DNA from: Planctomycetota bacterium
GTDB lineage: Bacteria > Planctomycetota > Planctomycetia > Pirellulales > Pirellulaceae
Length of the DNA stretch: 51,305 nt
Reading direction: 5' to 3'
NCBI GenBank assembly: GCA_029979005.1
Contig: JAPOIJ010000012.1
Span: 1-51,305, forward strand
Translations under genes and position numbers: made by a program
In this document: one piece after another, positions 1 through 9,552 of the stretch
How the letters are laid out: every line of letters starts with the position of its first letter
How positions within the stretch are numbered: the first letter of the stretch is position 1
The notes under the pieces: generated by a model
What the model was told of the DNA's origin: nothing
The model's input: only the letters and a program-made list of their open reading frames with translations
The model's database searches: none

Positions 1-2
1 AA

Positions 3-296
3 CAAATGTTTGCTGCCCCGGGCGGAGGTAACAATAACTCGAACTCAAGTTCAAGCTCGGCGTCTGCTCAAGCCGGCCTTTCCCAAGCGCCCGCCAATTC
101 AAATTTTGCCAATGCTCCTAATTCCTTCCAACCCACCAACAATTTTGGCGGAGGGGGTGGCGGTGCAGCATCAGGCGGATCAAATATCGGAGGATTGTTA
201 GGCATCGCAGGTTTGGCTGTCGGAACGACAGCATTGGCAACTCAGGATGATGACAAACCGACGCCACCCCAATCCCCTGTTTCGCCGCTGGATTGA
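3..296 (+). CDS. C-terminal fragment of a Gly/Asn/Ser-rich protein
   Basis: This reading frame is open to the left edge, so the gene probably begins outside the window and only its last ~97 residues are visible. An ATG at 6 exists but has no ribosome binding site, and nothing suggests it is the true start. The visible part is low complexity: an Asn/Ser stretch, a Gly run, then a short hydrophobic segment (GGLLGIAGLAVGTTALA) that could be one membrane or amphipathic segment, and a charged, Pro-rich tail (DDDKPTPPQSPVSP). From memory, similar Gly-rich tails with an Asp/Pro end occur at the C-termini of planctomycete envelope proteins, but I cannot assign a function. About 100 bases separate it from the kinase gene downstream on the same strand. 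Confidence 0.5.
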   Translation, partial: QMFAAPGGGNNNSNSSSSSASAQAGLSQAPANSNFANAPNSFQPTNNFGGGGGGAASGGSNIGGLLGIAGLAVGTTALATQDDDKPTPPQSPVSPLD

Positions 297-398
297 TGAG
301 ACGCGACGTCTAGAGAAACGGTGCAATCACGACCCATAATTGCTCACGTTTAGCCGACTGCTTTTCTTGACATCATTTTTAACGGTAAAATAACCATC

Positions 399-3300
399 AT
401 GGGTTCTGATCCAAACAACTCCGGATCAAACGACGACCAAACTCCAGGTCGCAAAAATGCTGATCACAACCGCCCTGACAGTAAGCCTGATGCACCTGAG
501 GGGGACAGCGTTGAATTAACTGTTAACGCTGATAAGACTACGAGCAATGAGGCGCTCACAGTTAAAGATACGCCGACGGTAGGCCCAGAAGATATAACTG
601 CGAATCTTTCGGCTACTTCGGCGGAGGCAGTGCTCGAGGATGTCACACTGCCTGACTCTGATAACAACTTGCGTGGAGCAGATTTCCCAGACGCAACGAT
701 CGACCAAACGGTGGAAGCGAGTTCAAATTCGCTCAACCGAGGCTCCAACCAAGACGCTGATTTCGATGTTGACCGCACCGCCCCCTCTCTCAATGAAGGG
801 GCACCGCCACGTGAGCCAAAACAAGAGAACGACGCAACGCTTCCCAGTATTCCACTAGCCAATCGTAGTGGGACTCAATTTGATCAAACCGCAATTGACC
901 CCCATCGCAACCCGAACGAACGTCCAACTAAATCTCAAGATACAATTGGACGCTACCAAATAAAACGCCTTTTGGGCGAAGGAACATTTGGAAAAGTTTT
1001 CGAGGCTCGCGATCCGCAACTCGACAGAATTGTGGCAATTAAAGTTGCGAAAGCAATTTCAGGACGCACTCAAATTAAACGGTTCCTTCGGGAAGCCCAG
1101 GCAGCAGCCAAATTACGCCACCCCAATATCATCCCGGTTTATGAATACGGACAAATAGACGGAGAAAATGTAATTGTCTACGAGTTTGTTCAAGGGGCAA
1201 CGCTCAAATCCTATATCAACAATTCGGAGCCACGCTCGCTTGAAACGACGCTTAACATTATTCGGGAAATTGCCTCTGGCCTCGACTACGCTCACCGCCA
1301 GGGCATCATTCATCGAGACATAAAACCCGATAACATATTACTCGATCCCGACGGACATCCGCATATCGCAGACTTTGGATGTGCGAGATCTATCGAAGAC
1401 GATACGAACTTAACCATTGACGGCTCCATTCTCGGCACTCCGATGTACATGAGCCCGGAACAGGCAGGCGGTAAGGCCAATGAAGCGGACGGACGCACCG
1501 ATATTTGGAGCCTCGGAATTATGCTTTTTGAAATGGTCTCAGGTGAGAAACCATTCAAAGGTCAGCTCTCGGATTTATTATTCGCTATCCAAAATCACGA
1601 CGCCCCCCCTTTGCGAAAGGTTAATCGCGAAATCTCGGTCGATATTGAAACGATCTGCCAAAAATGCCTTTCTCGCGACCCTTCACAGCGATTTCAAACC
1701 GCCCAAGCTGTTGCCGATGAATTGACGCGATACCTTAACGGCCAACCCATTGAATCTCGCAGGATTGGGCCACTCGCCCGAGGTTGGATGTGGGCAAAAC
1801 GAAATCAGACGATTGCGAGCTTAGCAACCGCCACAGCAGCGACTCTGCTGATCGGCACCGTTGTTTCAGCCTCTTTTGCAGTCTCAGCTTATCGTGAAAA
1901 ACAGGCGAGAGCGGAAACACAACTGCAGTCCATTACCACCGCGCGAGCGACGCAATTACCACAAATATTTGAAGATCTCAAACCGCTGAAAAACTCAATT
2001 CTGGACAACCTGACGAATCGGATGGGTCAATACAAAGAGAATTCAAATCCTAAGATGCGACTGACAATGGCGATGCTTGCACTGGAAGATGATCCCGTTC
2101 GTCAAAACGAATTAGCCGTCCAGCTCGTTGATTTTTTGCTAACCGCAGACGCCGACGACTTTTATGTCTGCCGCGACCTTTTACTGCCATGCAAAAATTC
2201 AATTACTCCAGTTTTGTGGGAGGTGTTCAACAACGCAAGTGGAACAAACTCGAGAGATCGGCGATTTAGAGCCTGCGCAGCACTTGCGAGCTATTCCCCT
2301 GATGTCACCAAGTGGAGTGACCGGGCCGACGACATTACTGGACTCTTAACCTCTTCCGACGCAATTGAAACACGTCCCTGGATAGCGGCCTTTGATCCCA
2401 TCAAGGACATCCTAAGACCTCAGTTGCAGCTTGCCTTTTATAAACGAGACAACATCTACCAGGATCAATCCAGACGAATCGCCGCAGTCATGGGAGGCCT
2501 CTACCATGGTGAGGTATCCACGCTTGTTGAATTAGTTGCCGGTGCAACACCAGAGCAAATCCCCTTTTTGAAATCAGCTCTTGCCAAGAAAGAATCCGAA
2601 GCGATTCAAGAAATTGAATCCGCGATTGCCGATTACCAAGAAAACAAAGAATCCACCAACAATCCCGCAACCGCCAAGGCAAACCTCGCCACGGTCGCCA
2701 TTCAGTTAAAATCAAAAAAACAGTGGAAGATGCTCACCGACCGATCTGATCCGTCGGTGGCGCACGCACTAATCCAACGCCTTTCGCAAAACTCAACGTC
2801 CTCCGAGTACCTTCTACCGATAATTTCTGAATGGCAATCTCAATCGACCGATGAACTCGCCGGTGTCTTAATGGCGCTCAGCCTGTATCCAACGGACCAA
2901 ATATTCGAAGTTGAGAAAAAGAAAACTAAACAACAGCTCTCGGAAATTTTCCGACAACACCCGGACTCCAAAGTTCACTCATGCGCTCGCCTTTTGTTAC
3001 TCAAATGGGGCTACGCCAATGAAGTTCAAGCATGGGAAAACAGTTTACGCAGCGAAACTCCACAACCCAATATGAATTGGCATGTCGATATGCTCGGCAA
3101 CACATTTGCCATTTTTGATTCCGTTCCCAGTTTCCAGATGGGGTTAGTCCGAGACAAAATTTACCAACCACCCTTCGACAAAACTTTAATCTCCGATGAA
3201 CCGCTGCATCAGAAAGCAATTCCTCGTCGATTTGGAATCTGCATCTTCGAGGTAACTCAAGCACAATTCCTTGAGTTTGATGAGCACCTGATCAAATTTT

Positions 3301-4130
3301 ACCAGAACAAATTGGCCCAAACGGAACTCGCGATTGCTGACCAGGAAAAAGCAACATCGGGCTCAACCCAGAATCAAGAAGCAACCCAAAAACTTGTACA
3401 ACTTGAGAGAACGAAAAAACTTTACAGCGCGCGCTTACGAGAAATTAAACGTCAGCAAAAGAAACGAGCCACCGCTGATCCGAGCCAACCGGCTACCGAA
3501 ATCGACTGGTTCAAGAGCTTAGCCTATTGCCGATGGCTCAACGAAGAATGCAATCTGGACCAGGAGTCTTTGCCTGACATCAGTGGTCTTGCCGCCATGA
3601 ATGCGGCATTCCCCAAAATCGAACTTTTTTCAAACCAGGATATTTTGAACGGGAACGGATATCGCCTGCCCACAGCGAGCGAATGGGAGTTTGCTTGCGG
3701 TGGAAAAATCGAGACACTGTATCCATTTGGAAAACACACTTCAATTGCCGATCAATATGCGTGGTATTTCAACAATTCCTCAACACACCCTCATCCCGTT
3801 GGCAGGCTGCTCCCCGGGCCCGCAGGGCTCTTTGACATGTTAGGAAATGTAAATGAATGGTGTCTCGACTGGTATCGGCAAGCCCTTCCAGACTTGCCTG
3901 CCGGCCAAGAATCGTCGGTCTATATCGATCATGGAATCGATCATCGATCGCTGACCTGTGAATTTCGTGGTGGCGGCTACGATTCGCCAATCTCAGAAAT
4001 CAGAATCAGCAAACGTTCACACACCAATCCAATCTTCGCTCAGGCAACACTAGGTATGAGACTGGCGAGAACCTATCCTCCGGTCGCCGATAAAGATCAA
4101 GAGAATCCTGATTCAGCTAGAACTGAGTAA
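399..4130 (+). CDS. Serine/threonine protein kinase with C-terminal FGE-like (sulfatase-modifying factor) domain
   Basis: A 1243-residue membrane-anchored signalling protein. Residues 1-183 are acidic, Ser/Thr-rich and probably disordered. A complete Hanks-type kinase domain spans about 184-455: glycine loop GEGTFG near 191, ATP-binding Lys215 in VAIK, catalytic HRD at 305-307 and DFG at 325-327. One transmembrane helix lies near 472-494. A helical region follows (about 500-930), then an FGE-sulfatase fold at about 940-1225 with RLPTASEWEFACGG (from 1089), GNVNEW (1149) and RGGGYD (1190). The fold is interrupted by a charged coiled-coil-like insertion of about 70 residues (960-1030). This kinase/FGE architecture is familiar in planctomycetes. 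The two Cys that make formylglycine in true FGE should lie just after the RGG motif; they are absent, so I infer a ligand-binding or structural role. No good ribosome binding site precedes the ATG. Confidence 0.93.
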   Translation: MGSDPNNSGSNDDQTPGRKNADHNRPDSKPDAPEGDSVELTVNADKTTSNEALTVKDTPTVGPEDITANLSATSAEAVLEDVTLPDSDNNLRGADFPDATIDQTVEASSNSLNRGSNQDADFDVDRTAPSLNEGAPPREPKQENDATLPSIPLANRSGTQFDQTAIDPHRNPNERPTKSQDTIGRYQIKRLLGEGTFGKVFEARDPQLDRIVAIKVAKAISGRTQIKRFLREAQAAAKLRHPNIIPVYEYGQIDGENVIVYEFVQGATLKSYINNSEPRSLETTLNIIREIASGLDYAHRQGIIHRDIKPDNILLDPDGHPHIADFGCARSIEDDTNLTIDGSILGTPMYMSPEQAGGKANEADGRTDIWSLGIMLFEMVSGEKPFKGQLSDLLFAIQNHDAPPLRKVNREISVDIETICQKCLSRDPSQRFQTAQAVADELTRYLNGQPIESRRIGPLARGWMWAKRNQTIASLATATAATLLIGTVVSASFAVSAYREKQARAETQLQSITTARATQLPQIFEDLKPLKNSILDNLTNRMGQYKENSNPKMRLTMAMLALEDDPVRQNELAVQLVDFLLTADADDFYVCRDLLLPCKNSITPVLWEVFNNASGTNSRDRRFRACAALASYSPDVTKWSDRADDITGLLTSSDAIETRPWIAAFDPIKDILRPQLQLAFYKRDNIYQDQSRRIAAVMGGLYHGEVSTLVELVAGATPEQIPFLKSALAKKESEAIQEIESAIADYQENKESTNNPATAKANLATVAIQLKSKKQWKMLTDRSDPSVAHALIQRLSQNSTSSEYLLPIISEWQSQSTDELAGVLMALSLYPTDQIFEVEKKKTKQQLSEIFRQHPDSKVHSCARLLLLKWGYANEVQAWENSLRSETPQPNMNWHVDMLGNTFAIFDSVPSFQMGLVRDKIYQPPFDKTLISDEPLHQKAIPRRFGICIFEVTQAQFLEFDEHLIKFYQNKLAQTELAIADQEKATSGSTQNQEATQKLVQLERTKKLYSARLREIKRQQKKRATADPSQPATEIDWFKSLAYCRWLNEECNLDQESLPDISGLAAMNAAFPKIELFSNQDILNGNGYRLPTASEWEFACGGKIETLYPFGKHTSIADQYAWYFNNSSTHPHPVGRLLPGPAGLFDMLGNVNEWCLDWYRQALPDLPAGQESSVYIDHGIDHRSLTCEFRGGGYDSPISEIRISKRSHTNPIFAQATLGMRLARTYPPVADKDQENPDSARTE

Positions 4131-4277
4131 TACGAGAATGGCGGCTCCTCCTTGGGCCGTTTCATTCACCTAATTATTCGGCGCTCATTTTTCTCCGGCC
4201 TGAGACACTGTCTGGGATAAAGAACCAGTAGAGGCTAGAATGAGGTATCACACGCCCCATTCTTAAATAACGTTCTA

Positions 4278-6089
4278 ATGTCACTTGTCTCAATCCGGGA
4301 TCTTTCGATTGGTTTTCGCGGGCCAACGTTGTTGGATTCCGTCAACTGTCAAATTGAATCAGGCCAGAGAATCGGCCTGCTGGGCCGTAATGGAGCTGGC
4401 AAGTCCACGTTGATGAACTTAATCAGCGGCAAACTCAAACCAGACAGTGGCGATATCATCATCGCCCCCAACGCCAACATTGCCAAGCTATCCCAGGACG
4501 TCCCACAGGATATTCAGGGGAACATTCGCTCAATTGTCGCCACCGGTTTAAATAAGGAATCGCTTCCCGAGGAAGAAGAATGGCGTTTTGAAAATGATAT
4601 TGAACAAGTTCTTTCCAGAATGGAACTTGATGGCGACACCAAATTTGAAACTCTCTCGTCAGGCATGAAACGGCGAGTCCTTCTGGCTCGTGCACTTGTC
4701 TCCAAACCTGATCTCCTGCTACTCGACGAACCTACTAACCATCTAGATATCTCAGCAATTGCTTGGCTTGAGTCCTTTCTGCTGAAATTCAACAAATCAT
4801 TGATGTTTGTCACTCACGACAGGATGTTTTTGAGAAAACTGGCAACTCGAATTCTTGAAATTGACCGGGGGCGAATTTTCGACTGGTCCTGTGATTACGA
4901 CAGTTTTCTCGAACGAAAAGACGCCGCATTAGCGGCCGAGGAAAAACAGAATGCTTTATTTGACAAGCGACTCGCTGAAGAAGAAGTGTGGATTCGAAAA
5001 GGCATCAAAGCTCGCCGAACTCGAAATGAAGGACGCGTTCGGGCATTGAAAAAAATGCGGGTTGAAAGGAGTGAACGACGCAAAAAGCTCGGCACATCCA
5101 ATCTCCAGATCCAGGAAGCCCAGCGCAGTGGCGCATTGGTCGTGGAATGCAAAGACGTTAGCTTCGCCTATGAAGATAAAACCATCTTCTCCAACTTCAC
5201 AACCTCCATCATGCGTGAAGATAAAGTTGGAATCATCGGGCCAAACGGCGCCGGGAAATCGACCCTGCTGAAAGTCCTACTTGGCTTGGCCCGTCCTACC
5301 GGTGGCAGTATTAAAACGGGTACCAACCTGGAAATTGCTTATTTCGATCAATTACGAGAGCAACTCGATGGCGAAGCAACTGTTCAAGAGAACGTCGGTG
5401 ATGGTTCTGATTCAATACTCATCAATGGAACCAAGAAACACGTACTCGGATATCTGCAAGATTTTTTATTCGCTCCGGAACGTGCAAGAACTCAGGTGAA
5501 GTTTCTTTCGGGTGGAGAACGCAACAGAATCTTACTCGCTAGACTTTTTGCCAAACCAGCGAACGTAATTGTCCTCGACGAACCGACCAACGATCTTGAT
5601 GCGGAGACACTCGAATTGCTGGAAGAGAAATTGGTTCAATTTACAGGAACCGTGCTAATGGTCAGTCACGACCGGGCATTTCTGAATAACGTTGTCACCA
5701 GCACACTCGTTTTTGAAACGGATGGATTAAGGGAATACGTTGGTGGATTTGACGATTGGCAACGTCAGGCACAGAATCGTGCGCGAATGCTGGAGCAACC
5801 TGACAGCGCACCAAAAAGCAAAACCAACGTGAAGGCAAAACCGAGTAAACCGGAGCAACGCAAAAAGCTGAGCTACAAAGAAAAACGCGAATTTGAACAA
5901 TTACCGGCGACAATTGAACAGCTGGAAACTCAAATCGCTGAAATACATACTCAAATGGGATCTCCAGAGTTTTATCAAAAACCGGGGGCTGAAATCTCCA
6001 AAATACAAACCAATTTGACAACTCTTGAAACGGAATTAAACGCCGCGTATCTACGTTGGGAAACGCTCGATCAGATTGCCTCTTCTTAA
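4278..6089 (+). CDS. uup: ABC-F family ATPase, Uup type
   Basis: A soluble protein of 603 residues with two ABC ATPase domains in tandem and no membrane segment, the ABC-F arrangement. The first domain has Walker A GRNGAGKST near residue 36, signature LSSGMKRR and Walker B LLLLDEPTNHLD. The second has Walker A GPNGAGKST near 321, signature LSGGERNR and Walker B VIVLDEPTNDLD. A charged linker of Arg/Lys-rich helices joins them, as in ribosome-associated ABC-F proteins. The C-terminal ~90 residues are a predicted coiled coil after a KLSYKEKREFEQLP motif, which is typical of Uup and separates it from EttA. Uup proteins bind ribosomes or branched DNA and affect transposon excision and ribosome assembly. 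The family call is firm; the exact subfamily is likely. Confidence 0.93.
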   Translation: MSLVSIRDLSIGFRGPTLLDSVNCQIESGQRIGLLGRNGAGKSTLMNLISGKLKPDSGDIIIAPNANIAKLSQDVPQDIQGNIRSIVATGLNKESLPEEEEWRFENDIEQVLSRMELDGDTKFETLSSGMKRRVLLARALVSKPDLLLLDEPTNHLDISAIAWLESFLLKFNKSLMFVTHDRMFLRKLATRILEIDRGRIFDWSCDYDSFLERKDAALAAEEKQNALFDKRLAEEEVWIRKGIKARRTRNEGRVRALKKMRVERSERRKKLGTSNLQIQEAQRSGALVVECKDVSFAYEDKTIFSNFTTSIMREDKVGIIGPNGAGKSTLLKVLLGLARPTGGSIKTGTNLEIAYFDQLREQLDGEATVQENVGDGSDSILINGTKKHVLGYLQDFLFAPERARTQVKFLSGGERNRILLARLFAKPANVIVLDEPTNDLDAETLELLEEKLVQFTGTVLMVSHDRAFLNNVVTSTLVFETDGLREYVGGFDDWQRQAQNRARMLEQPDSAPKSKTNVKAKPSKPEQRKKLSYKEKREFEQLPATIEQLETQIAEIHTQMGSPEFYQKPGAEISKIQTNLTTLETELNAAYLRWETLDQIASS

Positions 6090-6194
6090 ACCGCCGTCGG
6101 CATCCTCCAAATTCACTCAAGACCGTCAAAACCCAGCGACCATGGCTTTCTTCGACCATTCAATCAAAGCCACGACCGTGCATTTACACTGCCC

Positions 6195-6222
6195 TTGAAT
6201 CTCGTGTAAACTCGAGTATTAA
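6195..6222 (+). promoter_or_regulatory. Candidate sigma-70-type promoter
   Basis: TTGAAT at 6195-6200 and TATTAA at 6217-6222 are separated by 16 bases, 33 bases ahead of the preferred GTG start of the metallopeptidase gene. Each hexamer matches four of six consensus positions. This rests on pattern match alone. Confidence 0.35.
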
Positions 6223-6255
6223 CGAATAATTCTTTCATTTGACTTGAGGTCAACC

Positions 6256-7899
6256 GTGCACTCGATTACCCGACCAATGCTGCTCCTGCTATCGGCCATC
6301 TTCATCCTCACTGCGAACGCAAACGCTCAGCAAAGTTCTGAAGACATCTCGAAGAACCTGACCAAGTATGTAACGGTAAAGCTGGAGGCTGACCTTAGCC
6401 ACCTGTCCGCCAACCAGAAAAAGATGATTCCATTATTAATTGAAGCCGCCTCCGAAATGGACAAAGCTTTCTGGAAACAAGCTTATGGAGATCCAACGGA
6501 ACTCCAGCGAACGGTGACATCGGAAGCTCTGAAAAAGCATATTCAAATCAACTACGGCCCTTGGGAGCGTCTACAGGAAAACCGTCCGTTCATTTCCGGT
6601 CAAAAGGCTAAACCTCTGGGATCTAATTTCTACCCAAGTGATATGAGTAAAGAAGAGTTCGAAGCTGCTGTAAGTGCTGCCCCGGATCTCAAGAATTTGT
6701 ACACCATGGTTCGCAGAAGACAAAAGACCAAAGAACTGTACTCCATACCCTATAGCGATTACTTCCAATCAGAATTTGAAGCGGCTGCGGCCAAACTACG
6801 GGAGGCAGCCGAACTAGCCGAAGACGATGGATTTAGAGCTTATTTACTAGCGAGAAGCGAAGCCCTTTTAAACAATCAATACCAGCCAAGCGACTTTGCC
6901 TGGATGGATATGAAGTCAAACGACATCGATATTGTGATCGGTCCGATCGAAACTTATGAAGATCAACTCTATGGTTACAAGGCAGCTTGTGAGAGTTACG
7001 TGCTGATCAAAGATTTATCCTGGAGCGAACGCCTTACCAAATACGCAGCAATGCTACCGGAGCTCCAAAAAGGACTCCCCGTCGCAGATAAATACAAACA
7101 GGAATCGCCAGGGACTAATTCCGATCTCAATGCATATGACGTTATTTATTATGCCGGCGATTGCAACTCAGGGTCAAAGACAATTGCAATCAACCTACCC
7201 AACGACGAAGAAGTGCAACTTAAGAAAGGCTCCCGCCGCCTACAATTAAAAAATGCAATGCAAGCTAAGTTTGATCAGATCCTCGTTCCCATTGCAGAAC
7301 TGTTGATCGTCCCAGATCAACAGAAACATATCACATTCAATGCTTTCTTCTCAAACACCATGTTCCATGAGGTCGCCCACGGACTTGGAATCAAAAATAC
7401 GATCACGGGAAAAGGAAGAGTCCGCGAAGCCTTAAGAGAAACCTCCAGCGCCCTAGAGGAAGGCAAAGCGGACATTTTAGGACTCTACATGGTTTCCAAA
7501 TTGCTGGAAAATGGAGAGATCACAGAGGGCACTCTTGAAGACTACTACGTGACCTTCATGGCGGGTATTTTCAGAAGCGTTCGCTTTGGAGCGAGCAGCG
7601 CCCATGGAAAAGCCAACATGATCCGCTTTAACTTCTTCAAAGATCGGGGCGCATTTACCCGAAATGAATCAGGGCAATATCGAGTCGATATGGACAAAAT
7701 GAAACTGGCAATCGCACAATTATCAGACCAGATCTTACAGCTTCAAGGCAACGGAGATTACGAAGCGGCTCGCAAGTTCGCCGACAAAATGGGATTTGTC
7801 GGGGAAATTCTGAAAGCCGACCTCGAAAGAGTCAATCAGCGTGGAATCCCGACAGACATAGTCTTCGAACAGGGAATCGAGACGTTAAACCTTAAATAA
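6256..7899 (+). CDS. Secreted M49-like (dipeptidyl peptidase III family) zinc metallopeptidase
   Basis: A 547-residue protein with a signal peptide (hydrophobic MLLLLSAIFILTANANA, cleavage likely after ANA). Zinc-binding motif HEVAHG begins at about residue 371 and a second motif EEGKAD at about 401. This pairing, about 25 residues apart, matches the bacterial relatives of dipeptidyl peptidase III often annotated as Zn-dependent hydrolase. Classical DPP III has HEXXGH and EECRAE; here the first motif is a standard HEXXH. The frame can be opened at a TTG (6244), but a GAGG sits 6 bases before GTG at 6256, which I take as the start; ATG at 6277 would still keep the signal sequence. The product probably acts on peptides in the periplasm or outside the cell. 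Substrate is unknown. Confidence 0.87.
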   Translation: MHSITRPMLLLLSAIFILTANANAQQSSEDISKNLTKYVTVKLEADLSHLSANQKKMIPLLIEAASEMDKAFWKQAYGDPTELQRTVTSEALKKHIQINYGPWERLQENRPFISGQKAKPLGSNFYPSDMSKEEFEAAVSAAPDLKNLYTMVRRRQKTKELYSIPYSDYFQSEFEAAAAKLREAAELAEDDGFRAYLLARSEALLNNQYQPSDFAWMDMKSNDIDIVIGPIETYEDQLYGYKAACESYVLIKDLSWSERLTKYAAMLPELQKGLPVADKYKQESPGTNSDLNAYDVIYYAGDCNSGSKTIAINLPNDEEVQLKKGSRRLQLKNAMQAKFDQILVPIAELLIVPDQQKHITFNAFFSNTMFHEVAHGLGIKNTITGKGRVREALRETSSALEEGKADILGLYMVSKLLENGEITEGTLEDYYVTFMAGIFRSVRFGASSAHGKANMIRFNFFKDRGAFTRNESGQYRVDMDKMKLAIAQLSDQILQLQGNGDYEAARKFADKMGFVGEILKADLERVNQRGIPTDIVFEQGIETLNLK

Positions 7900-7908
7900 C
7901 TTCAGCTC

Positions 7909-8880
7909 CTACCAGCCAGGATAGCCGTAGGCCGGATTGTCAACGGAGAAATCCATATCCTTCAAACCAACATTCAGCTCGATTTGAGTATAGTAATATT
8001 TCTCGATTAATGGCGGTTCGTCCGAGGGATTTTCGGGCCACCCGTAACCTTCATAGGCAACGGGAATATTCCGTTCGTCATCGATATAAATTCGTGCGAT
8101 ATGGAATTGAAAATGATCCCGCCTCTGCGGATGCACCGCTTCCAGTAGCGTGCAAATGCAACCATTGATATCCACTTGACGATGAATGGTCACTTGACAT
8201 TCTCCGTGTTCCCGATCTGCACGGCCGATTTCCGCCATTTTGACAATCAGATTTCGGAATCCAATTTCCCAGATTGGATACCGATTTCCCTTCATCGCAA
8301 TTGAACCAACAGGATCAAGATAGAATCGTTTAACATTCAACAGACCAGTGGTGTGGGCGATCAGATTCCCATCGTTCTCGCCCTCGATCCAAATTGCTTC
8401 TTGACCAGCATTTTCTTTAGGTGACAGAAACTTCGTATAGACCGAAAACGGAACCTCCGTATCTCCTACATCTACCGCGTGCCGAATTTTTACCTCCAGT
8501 TGCTTTTCGGGCTGAATTTCTCCATCAAATTCCACCTGACTGGTTAATCGCGCGCGGTAGTCGACAATATTTTCGTCGATAAACTTAATACTCTTTTCCG
8601 CAATCTCCAACAACGGATCAAATGGATGTTCGGCTTCGTCGATCGACTGTTGGTTTATTTCAGCAGTAATAGCTTGAGCGGGCAAGGAATAGCTGGACTC
8701 GTTGCCACCGGATGCTGTTTCCGTACTCACAACGACAGGTACGACCTGATTTTCGCCGCCATCAACTGCTGTCCATTGGCGGACAAACCAACCACCCACT
8801 AAAACGAGGGCTAATGTAACAGCACCAATAGTCAGATAACGCTTCGAAGACCCTCTAAGTTCAAGGGATGAGTTTCCCAT
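7909..8880 (-). CDS. DUF1571-type membrane-anchored protein
   Basis: A 323-residue protein with one N-terminal transmembrane helix (YLTIGAVTLALVLVGGWFV) and a soluble domain from about residue 75 to the end that resembles DUF1571. Seen features include an initial helix with IVDYRARL, a beta-rich core (PFSVYTKFLSP, LDPVGSIAMKGNRYPI) and the ending FSVDNPAYGYPGW. DUF1571 proteins are common in planctomycetes and look structurally like lipoprotein-carrier folds, but their function is not established. The frame opens at a TTG (8895); the ATG at 8880 fits better, five codons later. The stop lies 9 bases from the convergent peptidase stop, with no terminator between. It is the last gene of a possible tex-led unit. 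Confidence 0.8.
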   Translation of the reverse strand: MGNSSLELRGSSKRYLTIGAVTLALVLVGGWFVRQWTAVDGGENQVVPVVVSTETASGGNESSYSLPAQAITAEINQQSIDEAEHPFDPLLEIAEKSIKFIDENIVDYRARLTSQVEFDGEIQPEKQLEVKIRHAVDVGDTEVPFSVYTKFLSPKENAGQEAIWIEGENDGNLIAHTTGLLNVKRFYLDPVGSIAMKGNRYPIWEIGFRNLIVKMAEIGRADREHGECQVTIHRQVDINGCICTLLEAVHPQRRDHFQFHIARIYIDDERNIPVAYEGYGWPENPSDEPPLIEKYYYTQIELNVGLKDMDFSVDNPAYGYPGW

Positions 8881-8959
8881 AGCGCTCAAATCCAATCAAC
8901 AAAATCAACTCTGAAAGCAGCGATCAATCAAAACTGGCAATCGTAAAAATGAAATAAGA

Positions 8960-9442
8960 TCAACGTGTCGCAAATTGCTCGGCAAATTCCAGTACCCACT
9001 TATCAATCTTCGCTTTAAAATCATCCTGATCAGCTTCCAAAACATCTTCGAAGTAATTCCAATTAAAGATTTCCTTATCCCGAATCGTTCCTTTTCCAGC
9101 AATATTCACGACATTGAATTCATTAGGTGGACGCACGGTCAATTCGACCCTGCTAAAGAAAGACCCCGCTCGCCCATCCGGGCCGCGATCGATGTCATTT
9201 CTTGAAACAGCGCCCCCCCACCCTTTGGCACCGTAAATTGTTTCATAATCAAAACCTGGAAAATGCTGCGCTAACTTCTTCAAGCAAGCTTCGATATGGT
9301 CGGACAGGTTCAAACGAAATTCGTTTTGTCGATTACGGATATCTTCTTTGCTTGCCTCGACCTTCTTTTGAGCGTTAGCCCTGGCGGAAGTACGCTCTTG
9401 GCCTCGCTGAATCGCCCGTTGAAGTTTATCTTCAAAATCCAT
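8960..9442 (-). CDS. Conserved hypothetical protein
   Basis: A 160-residue soluble protein. The first ~45 residues are a charged, probably coiled-coil helix (MDFEDKLQRAIQRGQERTS). They are followed by an alpha/beta domain with a helix (HIEACLKKLAQHFPGFDYE), a Trp/Gly motif YGAKGWGGAVSRND and strands such as FSRVELTVRPPNEF. I recall similar planctomycete proteins of unknown function with the same start and the GWGxAVSRDD-like motif, but I cannot name a family. The start is placed at ATG 9442 because the residues before it look non-coding. It lies 110 bases after tex and 79 bases before the DUF1571 gene start on the same strand, so co-transcription is possible. Confidence 0.75.
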   Translation of the reverse strand: MDFEDKLQRAIQRGQERTSARANAQKKVEASKEDIRNRQNEFRLNLSDHIEACLKKLAQHFPGFDYETIYGAKGWGGAVSRNDIDRGPDGRAGSFFSRVELTVRPPNEFNVVNIAGKGTIRDKEIFNWNYFEDVLEADQDDFKAKIDKWVLEFAEQFATR

Positions 9443-9552
9443 GAGTAATATATTCAGTCTATATTTCAATTCAAAACAGAAAGCGTCGCCATTGGAAAAG
9501 CCCCAAACTGCTTGACGCTAATACTACAAAAACTCTGCCCAAAGACTCTGCA

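Noticed and set aside
367..399. TTGACA just upstream of the kinase start, and a similar one at 13355 before the flippase
   Set aside because: Both have poor -10 sequences at the right spacing. If real they would give leaderless transcripts, but the evidence is a single hexamer each.
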